A DNA stretch of 64,000 bases from Streptomyces sp. NBC_01294 (GTDB taxonomy: Bacteria; Actinomycetota; Actinomycetes; Streptomycetales; Streptomycetaceae): contig NZ_CP108423.1 in the NCBI RefSeq assembly GCF_035917235.1, forward strand, positions 6,601,501 through 6,665,500, read 5' to 3'. Positions 35,621 through 45,160 of this stretch are shown here, piece after piece. How positions within the stretch are numbered: the stretch's first letter is position 1; each line of letters begins with the position of its first letter. Below the pieces are notes generated by a model. The model had not been told where the DNA came from. It did not search any database and saw only the letters and a list, made by a program, of their open reading frames with translations. The position numbers and the translations under genes are program-made.

Positions 35621-36412
35621 TCAGTTCTGGGTGACGGTGCCCTTCTCGATCTTGACCTCGGTCTTCGGCGCGCCGTCCTGGCCGCCGTCGACCGTACCGG
35701 CCTTGGCGATCTCCTCCAGGACCTTCAGGCCGGCCGCGTCGATCTTGCCGAACGGGGTGTACGACGGCGCCAGCGGGCTGTCCTTGTAGACCAGGAAGAA
35801 CTGGCTGCCGCCCGAGCCGGGCTGACCCGTGTTGGCCATCGCGACCGTGCCCGCCGGGTAGATCACCTGGCCCTGGTCGTTCGGCTTGCCGAGCGCGTCC
35901 AGGTTCTCGTCCGGGATGTTGTAGCCCGGGCCGCCCCTGCCGGTGCCCTCGGGGTCGCCGCACTGGAGCACGAAGATCCCGCCGGCCGTCAGACGGTGGC
36001 ACTTCGTGTTGTCGAAGTACCCCTTGTCGGCGAGCGACTTGAAGGAGTTCACGGTCTGCGGGGTCTTCGCCGCGTCCATCGTGAAGTTGACGTCACCCGC
36101 GCTGGTCTTCAGCGCGAAGGTGTACTTCGCCTTCTGGTCGATCTTCATCTCCGGCGAGGGGGACTGCTTGGGCTCGGGCGCCGAGGCCGAGGCCGACGGG
36201 GTCGCCGCCGGGTCCGCCGCCTGGTCCTTCTTGTCCTTGTCGAAGACACCACCCACGATCAGGCCGACCAGCGTCGCGACCACCACGGCCACCGCCGCGC
36301 CGATCACCGCCGCACGCTGGCGCGCCTTCTTCCGGGCCTCGGCCCGGCGCGCCTGCTGGCGCTCGTACTTCTCCCTGGCGAGCTGTCGTCGTCGCTGATC
36401 GCTCGTGACCAC
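35621..36412 (-). CDS. Membrane-anchored cyclophilin-type peptidyl-prolyl isomerase
   Basis: 263 residues from the GTG at 36412 behind AAGGAG. A strongly basic cytosolic N-terminus (about 1-33), a single membrane helix (about 35-54), a Ser/Pro/Ala linker, then the cyclophilin domain (about 95-260). FKSLADKGYFDNTKCHRL, VLQCGDPEGTGRGGPGY and TVAMANTGQPGSGGSQFFL are the family's active-site and substrate-binding blocks. Probably folds exported proteins outside the membrane. Diverges from the MBL hydrolase. Confidence 0.92.
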   Translation of the reverse strand: MVTSDQRRRQLAREKYERQQARRAEARKKARQRAAVIGAAVAVVVATLVGLIVGGVFDKDKKDQAADPAATPSASASAPEPKQSPSPEMKIDQKAKYTFALKTSAGDVNFTMDAAKTPQTVNSFKSLADKGYFDNTKCHRLTAGGIFVLQCGDPEGTGRGGPGYNIPDENLDALGKPNDQGQVIYPAGTVAMANTGQPGSGGSQFFLVYKDSPLAPSYTPFGKIDAAGLKVLEEIAKAGTVDGGQDGAPKTEVKIEKGTVTQN

Positions 36413-36564
36413 CGGGTCGTCTCCTTGTACGTGTCTGATACTGCTGTCCGGGCTGGGATAGGCCGTACCGTATATGGGTTCGCTGTGTAATGAGCGGCGC
36501 CGGTAGGCTCTGAGCAGCAGATTCCGACCTGCAGCCTCCCGCCGGACGACGATTGAGGACGAAC

Positions 36565-37287
36565 GTGCTGATTGCCGGGTTCCCCGCTGGGGCTTGGGGC
36601 ACCAACTGTTACGTGGTCGCCCCCGCCGCCGGCGAGGAGTGCGTCATCATCGACCCGGGCCACCAGGCCGCCCAGGGTGTCGAGGAGACGCTGAAGAAGC
36701 ATCGGCTCAAGCCCGTCGCGGTCGTGCTGACCCATGGCCACATCGATCATGTGGCCTCGGTGGTCCCGGTGTGCGGAGCACACGACGTACCGGCCTGGAT
36801 CCACCCCGAGGACCGCTACATGATGAGCGACCCGGAGAAGGCCCTCGGCCGCTCCATCGGGATGCCCCTCATGGGCGAGCTGACCGTGGGGGAGCCCGAC
36901 GACGTCCGCGAGCTGACCGACGGCGCCGGCCTGAAGTTGGCCGGAATGGACTTCTCCGTGGCGCATGCGCCGGGGCATACCAAGGGGTCGGTGACCTTCA
37001 GGATGCCCGAGCTGGCCGACATCCCGCCGGTCTTCTTCTCGGGCGATCTGCTCTTCGCCGGCTCCATCGGACGCACCGACCTGCCCGGCGGCTCCCACGC
37101 CGAGATGCTCGAGTCGCTGGCCCGCGTGTGCCTGCCGCTCGACGACTCGACCGTGGTGCTGTCCGGCCACGGTCCCCAGACCACCATCGGCCGTGAGCGC
37201 GCGACCAACCCGTACTTGCGGGAAGTGGCCGCAGGCCGCCATGGGCACGCAGCGGACCCGACGGCCGCTCCACGACGAGGAATGTGA
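36565..37287 (+). CDS. Metallo-beta-lactamase-fold hydrolase (glyoxalase II-like)
   Basis: 240 residues from the GTG at 36565, preceded by GAGGA; an in-frame TTG at 36553 is less likely. The zinc motif THGHIDH is H57, H59, D61 and H62. [11 protein letters not shown] and the [19 protein letters not shown] block supply the remaining ligands. This subfamily sits next to hisS or relA in many bacteria. Substrate not predictable; a thioester hydrolase is likely. hisS starts 10 bases after the stop. Confidence 0.9.
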   Translation: MLIAGFPAGAWGTNCYVVAPAAGEECVIIDPGHQAAQGVEETLKKHRLKPVAVVLTHGHIDHVASVVPVCGAHDVPAWIHPEDRYMMSDPEKALGRSIGMPLMGELTVGEPDDVRELTDGAGLKLAGMDFSVAHAPGHTKGSVTFRMPELADIPPVFFSGDLLFAGSIGRTDLPGGSHAEMLESLARVCLPLDDSTVVLSGHGPQTTIGRERATNPYLREVAAGRHGHAADPTAAPRRGM

Positions 37288-37297
37288 CGAGAGTTTC

Positions 37298-38560
37298 GTG
37301 GCTACTTTTCAGGCCCCCAAGGGCACGTACGACCTGATCCCGCCGGTCTCCGTGAAGTACCTGGCGGTACGCGAGGCCATCGCGGCCCCGCTCCGGAATT
37401 CCGGCTACGGCTACATCGAGACGCCCGGCTTTGAGGACGTGGGCCTCTTCGCCCGAGGCGTGGGCGAGTCCACCGACATCGTCTCCAAGGAGATGTACGC
37501 CTTCGAGACCAAGGGCGGCGACCAGCTGGCCCTGCGCCCCGAGGGGACGGCCTCCGTGCTGCGCGCGGCGCTGGAGGCGAGCCTGCACAAGAAGGGCAAC
37601 CTGCCGGTCAAGCTCTGGTACTCGGGCTCGTACTACCGCTACGAGAAGCCGCAGGCGGGCCGCTACCGCCACTTCTCGCAGGTCGGTGCCGAGGCGATCG
37701 GCGCCGAGGACCCGGCGCTGGACGCCGAGCTGATCATCCTTGCCGACCAGGCGTACCGCTCGCTGGGCCTGCGCAACTTCCGGATCCTGCTGAACTCGCT
37801 GGGCGACAAGGAGTGCCGCCCGGTGTACCGGGAGGCGCTGCAGTCCTTCCTGGGCGGGCTGGACCTCGACGCGGAGACCGTGCGCCGTGCCGAGATCAAC
37901 CCGCTCCGGGTCCTCGACGACAAGCGGTCCGAGGTGCAGAAGCAGCTGGTCGGCGCGCCGCTGCTGCGCGACTACCTGTGCGACGCGTGCAAGGCGTACC
38001 ACGAGGAGGTGCGGGCGCTGATCACGGCGGCCGGGGTCGCCTTCGAGGACGACGAGAAGCTGGTGCGCGGGCTCGACTACTACACCCGCACCACTTTCGA
38101 GTTCGTCCACGACGGTCTGGGCTCGCAGTCGGCGGTGGGCGGCGGCGGCCGCTACGACGGCCTGTCCGAGATGATCGGCGGACCGGCGCTGCCGTCGGTG
38201 GGCTGGGCGCTCGGCGTGGACCGTACGGTGCTGGCGCTGGAGGCCGAGGGCGTCGAACTGGAGCTTCCGGCGGCCACGTCGGTGTTCGCGGTGGCCCTGG
38301 GCGACGAGGCCCGGCGCGTGCTGTTCGGGAAGGTCACCGAGCTCCGCAAGGCGGGGATCGCGGCTGACTTCTCGTACGGCGGCAAGGGCCTCAAGGGCTC
38401 GATGAAGGACGCGAACCGGTCCGGCGCGCGCTTCGCCGTGGTCGCGGGCGAGCGCGACCTCGCCGAGGGCGTCGTCCAGCTGAAGGACATGGAGTCCGGC
38501 GAGCAGACGGCCGTGCCCGTCGCCGACCTGGTCGCCACGGTCCGGGCCCGCCTCGCCTGA
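37298..38560 (+). CDS. hisS: Histidyl-tRNA synthetase
   Basis: 420 residues from the GTG at 37298. Class II core: [11 protein letters not shown] start, motif 2 region [18 protein letters not shown], the HisRS-specific [15 protein letters not shown] (HisA) and [10 protein letters not shown] (motif 3), then the C-terminal anticodon-binding domain. Longer in-frame starts reach into the MBL gene and are not needed. A strong terminator follows. Confidence 0.96.
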   Translation: MATFQAPKGTYDLIPPVSVKYLAVREAIAAPLRNSGYGYIETPGFEDVGLFARGVGESTDIVSKEMYAFETKGGDQLALRPEGTASVLRAALEASLHKKGNLPVKLWYSGSYYRYEKPQAGRYRHFSQVGAEAIGAEDPALDAELIILADQAYRSLGLRNFRILLNSLGDKECRPVYREALQSFLGGLDLDAETVRRAEINPLRVLDDKRSEVQKQLVGAPLLRDYLCDACKAYHEEVRALITAAGVAFEDDEKLVRGLDYYTRTTFEFVHDGLGSQSAVGGGGRYDGLSEMIGGPALPSVGWALGVDRTVLALEAEGVELELPAATSVFAVALGDEARRVLFGKVTELRKAGIAADFSYGGKGLKGSMKDANRSGARFAVVAGERDLAEGVVQLKDMESGEQTAVPVADLVATVRARLA

Positions 38561-38582
38561 CGGCAGCGGTACGGAGCACACA

Positions 38583-38616
38583 GGACGGGGCCGGGGACTT
38601 CTCCCCGGCCCCGTCC
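38583..38616. terminator. hisS terminator hairpin
   Basis: GGACGGGGCCGGGGA (38583-38597) pairs perfectly with TCCCCGGCCCCGTCC (38602-38616), loop CTTC, 22 bases after the stop. Confidence 0.9.
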
Positions 38617-38680
38617 GTTCACAGGCTCATGCGGCACAATGGCCCGTGCTTGATCACCTTGCAGATGTGGAGCGGGCGGT

Positions 38681-39298
38681 ATGACGACACGAAGCGCTGA
38701 CGCGGACACCGCCCGGGGCAGGACCGTCGGGGGAAGCCGGGCCCTGGCTCTCCTGCTGGTGATCACGGGGGCCGCCGGTCTGCTCGCCGCCTGGGTGATC
38801 ACCCTCGACAAGTTCAAGCTGCTGGAGGACCCGGACTTCAAGCCGGCCTGCAGCCTCAACCCGATCGTGTCCTGCGGCAACATCATGACGAGCGACCAGG
38901 CGTCGGCCTTCGGCTTCCCGAACCCGATGCTCGGACTCGTCGCCTACGGGATCGTGATCTGCGTCGGCATGAGCCTGCTGGCCGGGGCCTCGTTCCGCCG
39001 CTGGTACTGGCTGACGCTGAACGCGGGCACCCTGTTCGGCGTGGTGTTCTGCGCCTGGCTCATGTACCAGTCGCTGTACAACATCAACTCGCTGTGCCTG
39101 TGGTGCTGCCTGGCCTGGGTCGCCACGATCTTCATGTTCTGGTACGTCACCGCGCACAACGTCCGCGAGGGCCTGCTGCCGGCTCCGGGCTGGCTGAAGG
39201 CCTTCCTCGACGAGTTCACCTGGGTCCTGCCGGTGCTGCACGTCGGGATCATCGGCATGCTGATCCTCACGCGCTGGTGGGACTTCTGGACCTCCTGA
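38681..39298 (+). CDS. Vitamin K epoxide reductase-family protein
   Basis: 205 residues with four or five membrane helices. VKOR signature: the loop pair C57/C65 (CSLNPIVSC) and the active-site C139-LW-C142 before the last helices, plus an extra C143. Bacterial VKORs use a quinone to reoxidise a DsbA-like partner, driving disulfide formation outside the membrane. No thioredoxin-like domain is fused, so a separate partner must exist. ATG at 38681; monocistronic by spacing, with rarA 44 bases on. Confidence 0.92.
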   Translation: MTTRSADADTARGRTVGGSRALALLLVITGAAGLLAAWVITLDKFKLLEDPDFKPACSLNPIVSCGNIMTSDQASAFGFPNPMLGLVAYGIVICVGMSLLAGASFRRWYWLTLNAGTLFGVVFCAWLMYQSLYNINSLCLWCCLAWVATIFMFWYVTAHNVREGLLPAPGWLKAFLDEFTWVLPVLHVGIIGMLILTRWWDFWTS

Positions 39299-39342
39299 CC
39301 GGGCGCGGCGGCAGTGTCGGTGGCCTCGCATAGGCTTCCGGT

Positions 39343-40701
39343 GTGGAACCAGACCTGTTCACCGCCGCTGCCGAAGACCGCCAGGAGAAGGATCCCTCGA
39401 CCTCTCCGCTCGCCGTCCGGATGCGCCCGCGCACCCTGGACGAGGTCGTCGGCCAGCAGCACTTGCTGAAGCCCGGATCACCGCTGCGGCGGCTGGTCGG
39501 GGAAGGGGCGGGAGGCCCGGCCGGTGCCTCGTCGGTGATCCTGTGGGGCCCGCCGGGCATCGGAAAGACCACCCTGGCGTACGTGGTCAGCCAGGCCACG
39601 CAGAAGCGTTTCGTGGAGCTCTCCGCCATCACGGCGGGCGTCAAGGAGGTCCGGGCCGTCATCGAGGGCGCGCGGCGCGCGGCCGGTGGCTACGGCAAGG
39701 AGACCGTCCTCTTCCTCGACGAGATCCACCGCTTCAGCAAGGCGCAGCAGGACTCGCTGCTCCCGGCCGTGGAGAACCGCTGGGTGACGCTCATCGCGGC
39801 CACCACCGAGAACCCGTACTTCTCGATCATCTCCCCGCTGCTCTCGCGCTCGCTGCTGCTGACGCTCGAACCGCTGACGGACGAGGACCTGAGCGCGCTG
39901 ATGCGGCGCGCGCTCACCGAGGAGCGGGGACTGGGCGGGGCCGTGTCCCTCCCGGCGGACGCGGAGGCGCACCTGCTGCGGATCGCCGGCGGCGACGCCC
40001 GCCGGGCGCTGACCGCGCTGGAGGCGGGGGCCGGATCGGCCATCGCCAAGGGCGAGGACGAGATCAGCCTCCAGACGGTCGAGGAGGCGGTCGACCGGGC
40101 GGCGGTGAAGTACGACCGGGACGGCGACCAGCACTACGACGTGGCGAGCGCCCTGATCAAGTCGATCCGCGGCTCGGACGTGGACGCCGCGCTGCACTAC
40201 CTGGCGCGGATGATCGAGGCGGGGGAGGACCCCCGGTTCATCGCGCGCCGTCTGATGATCTCGGCGAGCGAGGACATCGGCCTGGCGGACCCGACGGCGC
40301 TGCCCATCGCGGTGGCCGCGGCCCAGGCGGTGGCGATGATCGGCTTCCCGGAGGCCGCGCTGACCCTCTCGCACGCGACGATCGCCCTGGCGCTGGCCCC
40401 GAAGTCGAACACCGCCACGACCGCGATCGGCGCGGCGCTGGCCGACGTACGGGCCGGACTGGCGGGCTCGGTCCCGCCGCACCTGCGGGACGGGCACTAC
40501 AAGGGCGCGGCGAAGCTGGGGCACGCGCAGGGGTACGTGTACCCGCACGACGTGCCGGGCGGGATCGCGGCGCAGCAGTACGCGCCGGACGAGATCCACG
40601 GGAAGCGGTACTACGAGCCGACGCGGTACGGAGCGGAGGCGCGCTACGCGGACGTGGTGGAAAAGGTCCGCGAACGGCTGCGGGGTGCCGGGCCGTCCTG
40701 A
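39343..40701 (+). CDS. rarA: AAA+ ATPase RarA (MgsA/WRNIP1 family)
   Basis: 452 residues from the GTG at 39343. Walker A G69-PPGIGK-T76, Walker [16 protein letters not shown], arginine-finger block [15 protein letters not shown], and the C-terminal tetramerisation part with [28 protein letters not shown]...YVYPHD. Acts at stalled replication forks. Ends just before a dispersed repeat and a gene remnant. Confidence 0.96.
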   Translation: MEPDLFTAAAEDRQEKDPSTSPLAVRMRPRTLDEVVGQQHLLKPGSPLRRLVGEGAGGPAGASSVILWGPPGIGKTTLAYVVSQATQKRFVELSAITAGVKEVRAVIEGARRAAGGYGKETVLFLDEIHRFSKAQQDSLLPAVENRWVTLIAATTENPYFSIISPLLSRSLLLTLEPLTDEDLSALMRRALTEERGLGGAVSLPADAEAHLLRIAGGDARRALTALEAGAGSAIAKGEDEISLQTVEEAVDRAAVKYDRDGDQHYDVASALIKSIRGSDVDAALHYLARMIEAGEDPRFIARRLMISASEDIGLADPTALPIAVAAAQAVAMIGFPEAALTLSHATIALALAPKSNTATTAIGAALADVRAGLAGSVPPHLRDGHYKGAAKLGHAQGYVYPHDVPGGIAAQQYAPDEIHGKRYYEPTRYGAEARYADVVEKVRERLRGAGPS

Positions 40702-40744
40702 CCTGCGGCGCCGTTGCGGGGGCTCTGCCCCGCCCCGCCCCCCC

Positions 40745-40769
40745 CGCGCCTCAAACGCCGGCGGGGCTG
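40745..40769. repeat. Dispersed intergenic repeat after rarA
   Basis: CGCGCCTCAAACGCCGGCG followed by GGGCTG, next to a GGGGCTCTGCCCC-like hairpin. Same family as the copies near 6371, 22970 and 28512. Confidence 0.83.
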
Positions 40770-40815
40770 AAATGGCCAGGCTCCGGCCAGGGGATGCCGT
40801 GCTCCGCTCATCGCC

Positions 40816-41109
40816 GTGGCGGCAGTGCTCCCGCTCGGCGGGTGTCACCACGACACCGCCCCACAGGCGGTGGTGCCCGCACAGCGCAGGCTGGAGTACG
40901 CCAACGACCTCGACGTCCTGCTCGCCGTGGACAAGCAGACCAATCAGGACAAGGGCAGCAGGACCGCCGACAAGTGGCAGCCGCCGCGGCGTGCGTACCG
41001 GTGCGAGTACGCGCGCCGCAACACCGGCATCAAGGCCAGGTACCGGTTGTCCGTGACGCCGCCCGAGAAGCTCGCCCTGCAGGAGATGCCGGCCGCCTGC
41101 CCTCAGTGA
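40816..41109 (+). pseudogene. Internally deleted lipoprotein HNH nuclease (DUF1524-like) remnant
   Basis: 97 codons from the GTG at 40816. Residues 1-10 look like the end of a lipoprotein signal (VAAVLPLGGC, lipobox LGGC). Then LEYANDLDVLLAVDKQTNQDKGS...DKWQPPRRAYRCEYARR...KARYRLSVTPPEKLALQEMPAACP matches the C-terminal half of secreted Streptomyces HNH nucleases (N, K, W, two Cys). The central block with the catalytic DHVV is absent, and the signal lacks its basic start. So this is most likely a dead, internally deleted copy. Its end overlaps the convergent DUF2470 gene by 7 bases. Confidence 0.65.
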
Positions 41110-42011
41110 GAGGCCGCCGAGAACAGGGTGTGCATCGCCCGGCGCAGGCCGCAGATGTCCGCCACCGGCTCCGGGAAGTCGAAGCGGGCGTCGAAGGAGC
41201 CGGCGGCGCCGCCGGCGAAGCGCACGCGCAGGCCCAGGCGGTCCAGGGAGAGCGGCACGGCGGTCATGCCCTGTGCCTCGCGTGCGCCGAGCAGGCCGCA
41301 CAGCTCGCCGATCCGGTCGCGGTGGGCGGAGTGCAGGTGCTGGAGCAGCTCGGTCTCGTGCGCGACGATCGGGTCCGGCTCCGCGGCGGCCAGGTCGTCC
41401 GGGTCCACGTGCTCGGCGCCCCACAGGTCGTCGACCGAGATCTCGCCGACCTCCAGGCGGAGCATCATCCAGGCCGGGCGGCCGGTGTACGGGGCGTCGA
41501 GGGACTCGCTCATGCCCAGCAGCTCACCCACCGGGTGCCGCTCCGCGAGCAGCGCCGCGCAGGCCGCGCGGTCGTCCCCGCGCACCGGCGTCAGCCACCC
41601 AGCCAGCCAGGCGCGGCCTCGGATACGATGTGGGACGGACACCGGCGCCACATCCGTGATCTCGATCACGGCGGTGAGGTCGTCGTCTTGGGCGTGAGCG
41701 GCTGCCCTGGCAGCCGTGGATTCCCCGGAAACAAGGAGAATCACGTCCCCGTCCGGGGTGACGGTCCGTGCGGCCGGCATCCCTGTCCCGAACTCTTCGG
41801 AATCGTGACTGTCACGAGCACCGATCAGAGTGAGGGATACTGAGGCGTTGGACTCTACGAGGGTTCGTACGCGTTCGGCTCCGGTGAGCTGCCGAACGCC
41901 TTCCCTGGGACGCGGCTGACCTTGCTTATCGTCGTCGAAAGCAGATTCCGTTTCGTTGGAATCTGAACTTCGACGCGCACTGGGCAGGGGGATCCCATGT
42001 GGTCGAGACAT
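41103..42011 (-). CDS. DUF2470-domain protein, probably heme/iron related
   Basis: 302 residues from the ATG at 42011, behind AGGAGG. The N-terminal 50 residues are low complexity. The middle (about 55-195) has the split-barrel, FMN-binding-like pattern (TPDGDVILLVSG, AVIEITDVAPV). The C-terminal 80 residues (LLQHLHSAHRDRIGELCGLLG...LDRLGLRVRF...FDFPEPVADICGLRRAMHTLF) are DUF2470. DUF2470 ends HugZ-type heme oxygenases, so heme handling is plausible. An iron-box-like site lies 15 bases upstream, which supports iron control. Confidence 0.85.
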   Translation of the reverse strand: MSRPHGIPLPSARRSSDSNETESAFDDDKQGQPRPREGVRQLTGAERVRTLVESNASVSLTLIGARDSHDSEEFGTGMPAARTVTPDGDVILLVSGESTAARAAAHAQDDDLTAVIEITDVAPVSVPHRIRGRAWLAGWLTPVRGDDRAACAALLAERHPVGELLGMSESLDAPYTGRPAWMMLRLEVGEISVDDLWGAEHVDPDDLAAAEPDPIVAHETELLQHLHSAHRDRIGELCGLLGAREAQGMTAVPLSLDRLGLRVRFAGGAAGSFDARFDFPEPVADICGLRRAMHTLFSAASH

Positions 42012-42025
42012 TACGTCCTCCTCGC

Positions 42026-42044
42026 TAAGGTAAGCCTCACCTAA
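42026..42044. promoter_or_regulatory. DmdR1/DtxR-type iron box between DUF2470 and rpsD
   Basis: TAAGGTAAGCCTCACCTAA agrees at 16 of 19 positions with the DtxR/IdeR consensus TTAGGTTAGCCTAACCTAA (my count) and is nearly palindromic. It lies in the 55-base gap between the DUF2470 start and the rpsD start, so iron-loaded DmdR1 could affect one or both. Confidence 0.72.
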
Positions 42045-42066
42045 CTTACATGGAGGTAGGTTCCAC

Positions 42067-42678
42067 GTGAACCAGAAGCGACCCAAGGTCAAGAAGTCGC
42101 GTGCCCTCGGCATTGCGCTGACCCCGAAGGCCGTCAAGTACTTCGAGGCCCGCCCCTACCCGCCGGGCGAGCACGGCCGTGGCCGCAAGCAGAACTCGGA
42201 CTACAAGGTTCGTCTGCTGGAGAAGCAGCGTCTGCGCGCTCAGTACGACATCTCTGAGCGTCAGATGGCCCGCGCGTACGACCGCGCCAAGAAGGCCGAA
42301 GGCAAGACGGGCGAGGCGCTTGTCGTCGAGCTCGAGCGTCGTCTCGACGCCCTGGTTCTGCGTTCGGGCATCGCCCGCACCATCTACCAGGCCCGCCAGA
42401 TGGTCGTTCACGGCCACATCGAGGTCAACGGCGACAAGGTCGACAAGCCGTCGTTCCGTGTCCGCCCGGACGACGTCATCACCGTGCGCGAGCGCAGCCG
42501 CGAGAAGGTTCCGTTCCAGGTTGCCCGCGAGGGTGGCTACGCAGGCGAGGGCGAGACCCCGCGCTACCTGCAGGTCAACCTGAAGGCCCTGGCCTTCCGC
42601 CTGGACCGCGACCCGAACCGCAAGGAAATCCCGGTCATCTGCGACGAGCAGCTCGTCGTCGAGTACTACGCCCGCTGA
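42067..42678 (+). CDS. rpsD: 30S ribosomal protein S4 (zinc-free form)
   Basis: 203 residues from the GTG at 42067; GGAGG at 42052-42056. S4 core with the S4 RNA-binding domain ([30 protein letters not shown], about 95-125). The N-terminal part has no cysteine, so it is the C-minus form that lacks the zinc ribbon. Primary 16S rRNA binder. Terminator at 42710. The iron box lies between it and the divergent gene. Confidence 0.97.
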   Translation: MNQKRPKVKKSRALGIALTPKAVKYFEARPYPPGEHGRGRKQNSDYKVRLLEKQRLRAQYDISERQMARAYDRAKKAEGKTGEALVVELERRLDALVLRSGIARTIYQARQMVVHGHIEVNGDKVDKPSFRVRPDDVITVRERSREKVPFQVAREGGYAGEGETPRYLQVNLKALAFRLDRDPNRKEIPVICDEQLVVEYYAR

Positions 42679-42709
42679 TGCAGGCGTAGCCCTCACAGGC
42701 TGGTCGAAG

Positions 42710-42740
42710 CCCGCCGTCCCCTCCGGGGGGCGGCGGGTTT
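42710..42740 (+). terminator. rpsD terminator hairpin
   Basis: CCCGCCGTCCCC (42710-42721) pairs with a GGGGGGCGGCGGG arm (42725-42737), one bulge, followed by TTT. Convergent with the STAND ATPase gene. Confidence 0.75.
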
Positions 42741-42810
42741 CGCGTTTCCGGGCCGAGGGGCTGCGTGGCCGAGGGGCTACGGAGGCCGCCCGCGGCGCCG
42801 GGCCGCGGGG

Positions 42811-45000
42811 CTACGGCTGGTCCGCCGCCGCGCGGCGCGACACCCGGGACCCGCGCGGACCGCCCCGCCCCGCCGGCCGGGGCGCCGGAACCGCGCCCCC
42901 GCCCCGCTCCTCGGGGCTGCGCAGGGCGCGCCCGACCAGGGCCTCGCGGCTCAGCTGCCGCCCCTCGGCCGCGTACGCCGCGTAGCGCTCGGCCCCCAGC
43001 AGCTTGCCCGCCCGCTCCCGGCACATCAGCCGCGGGGCGTTGAAGTACCCCGAGCCGAACAGCCGCAGCCCCACCCCGCCCCACATCGGCTCCGCCGCGC
43101 CCTGCAGCAGCGCGGCCTCCGCCGGATCGCCCTCCGTGACCGTGACCAGCGCGAGCAGCTCCAGGGCGAGCACCAGCCCGACCAGATCGTGGAAGGCGTG
43201 GTTGATCACCACGCACTCGGTCAGCAGGAGCCGGGCCTCCTCCGCGCCCCCCGCGTCCAGGGCGGCGTACGCGAGGACGTACAGGGCGTACGCCTTCGTC
43301 CAGCGCTCCCCGCGCTCCTCACAGATCTCCCGGACCTCCCGGCACAGCGCCAGCGCGCCCGGCAGGTCGCCCTGGAAGGCCAGTGCCATCCCCAGTTCCA
43401 CCTGGCACATCAGCACGTTGCTGTTCAGCTCCCCGGCCGCCCGGTACTGCTCCAGCGCCGCGCCCAGCAGCTCCCGGCCCCGCGCCATGTCGTCCGAGAC
43501 CAGGGACAGACAGCCCAGCCGGTGCGCCGCGTAGGCCGCCGCCACCGGGTTCCCGCTCCGCGCCGCCGCGTCCCGGCACTCGTACAGGGCGCTCATCGAG
43601 GCCGCCGCGTCGCCCTGCAGGGTCGCCACGTACCCGAGCACCCACAGGGCCTTCAGCCGCGAGCTCTCGTACTCCGTCACCGCGCGGCCCGTGTGCTCCA
43701 GACTCCGGTCCAGCCAGTGCCGCCCCTCGGTCAGGCGCCCGCAGCCCGCCCAGTAGAACCACAGGGTGCCCGCCAGGTACTGGGCCAGGTGCACCTCGTC
43801 CGGCTCGTCCAGGCAGCACTCCAGGGCGTGCCGGAGGTTCGCCAGCTCCGTCTCGACCAGCGCGGCCACCTCCTGCTGGCGCGGGCTGAACCAGTCCAGC
43901 TCGCACCAGGTCGCCAGCCCCACGTACCAGTCCCGGTGGCGCCGCCGCAGCCGCTCGGCGTCGCCCAGCGACTCCAGCCAGCCCGCGCCGTAGACCCGTA
44001 CGGTCTCCAGCATCCGGAAGCGCACGCCGGCGGCCGTCTCCTCCCGGACCAGCAGGGACTGGTCGAGGAGCTCCCCGACCAGGTCCAGCACGTCCTCCAC
44101 CGGCAGATCCGGACCCGCGCACACGTATTCGACGGCGTCGAGGTCGAACTGCCCCGCGAACACCGTCAGCCGCGCCCACAGCAGCCGCTCCGCGGGCGTG
44201 CACAGCTCGTGGCTCCACCCGATGGCCGTACGCAGCGCCCGGTGCCGGGGCAGGCCCCCGCGCGCGCCGCCCGTCAGCAGCGCGAAGCGGTCCTCCAGCC
44301 GGGCCAGCACCTGCGCGGGGGACAGCGTCCGCAGCCGCGCCGCCGCCAGCTCCAGGGCGAGCGGGATCCCGTCGAGGCGGGCGCACACCTCGACCAGCGC
44401 GGCCCGGTTCGCCGCCGTCACGGCGAAGTCCGGGTCGGCCGCGGACGCCCGCGCCGCCAGCAGGGCCAGCGCGTCCTCCGGGCCGGGCGGGGCCAGCGGG
44501 AGGGTCAGCTCGCCCTCCACGGCCAGCGGGCGCCGGCCCGCCGCGAGCACCCGCAGGCCGGGGGAGCGGCGCAGCAGCTCCCGCACCAGCTCGGCGGTCT
44601 CGCCGACCAGCTGCTCGAAGCCGTCCAGGACCAGCAGCAGCCGCCGCCCGGCCAGGTGCTCGGCCAGGACGGTCCGGTGCGGCCGGGTCGTGTGGTCGGT
44701 CAGCCCGAGCGCCTCGGAGAGGGTCAGCTCCAGCAGCGCCGGATCCCGTACGGCGGCCAGCTCGGCCAGCCACACCCCGTCGCAATGGCGTTCCTGCGCA
44801 CCCTGTGCCCCTTCGGCGGCGGCCCGGGCGGCCGCGAGGACCAGCCGGGACTTGCCCACTCCGCCCACGCCGGTCACCGTCACCAGCCGCGAGGACTCCA
44901 GGAGCCCGCCCAGCCGGGCGAGTTCGGCACCCCGCCCGATGAACCGGCCCAGCTCCGAGGGAAGATTGCCCCAGGCGTCTCGAAGGGGTCTGTGTCGCAT
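42811..45000 (-). CDS. STAND-type NTPase with TPR repeats, no DNA-binding domain
   Basis: 729 residues from the ATG at 45000; an ATG at 45108 would add 36 residues, and neither has a good ribosome site. P-loop GVGGVGKS at 44-51, Walker B LLVLDGFEQ near 122-130, the LARLEDRFALLTGG block and then long TPR-like helices (about 380-640). This is the NB-ARC/STAND architecture of AfsR/BTAD or LuxR-type (LAL) regulators. However, neither the N-terminal BTAD/OmpR domain nor a C-terminal LuxR helix-turn-helix is present; it ends in an Arg/Pro-rich tail. Probably a signalling ATPase acting through protein contacts. Confidence 0.85.
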   Translation of the reverse strand: MRHRPLRDAWGNLPSELGRFIGRGAELARLGGLLESSRLVTVTGVGGVGKSRLVLAAARAAAEGAQGAQERHCDGVWLAELAAVRDPALLELTLSEALGLTDHTTRPHRTVLAEHLAGRRLLLVLDGFEQLVGETAELVRELLRRSPGLRVLAAGRRPLAVEGELTLPLAPPGPEDALALLAARASAADPDFAVTAANRAALVEVCARLDGIPLALELAAARLRTLSPAQVLARLEDRFALLTGGARGGLPRHRALRTAIGWSHELCTPAERLLWARLTVFAGQFDLDAVEYVCAGPDLPVEDVLDLVGELLDQSLLVREETAAGVRFRMLETVRVYGAGWLESLGDAERLRRRHRDWYVGLATWCELDWFSPRQQEVAALVETELANLRHALECCLDEPDEVHLAQYLAGTLWFYWAGCGRLTEGRHWLDRSLEHTGRAVTEYESSRLKALWVLGYVATLQGDAAASMSALYECRDAAARSGNPVAAAYAAHRLGCLSLVSDDMARGRELLGAALEQYRAAGELNSNVLMCQVELGMALAFQGDLPGALALCREVREICEERGERWTKAYALYVLAYAALDAGGAEEARLLLTECVVINHAFHDLVGLVLALELLALVTVTEGDPAEAALLQGAAEPMWGGVGLRLFGSGYFNAPRLMCRERAGKLLGAERYAAYAAEGRQLSREALVGRALRSPEERGGGAVPAPRPAGRGGPRGSRVSRRAAADQP

Positions 45001-45160
45001 GGGACACGGAGAGTACTGCTCCGGATGCACCGCGTTCAAGGCGCTGCCTGTCGCACCGGGAATCCGGTACGGCCCGGGATCTCCGGCGCGATAGGGTCGG
45101 AGGGCCATTTACAGGAATCAGTGAGCCGGTGTTCCAGGCTCGGACAGAGAGCGGTGTGAC

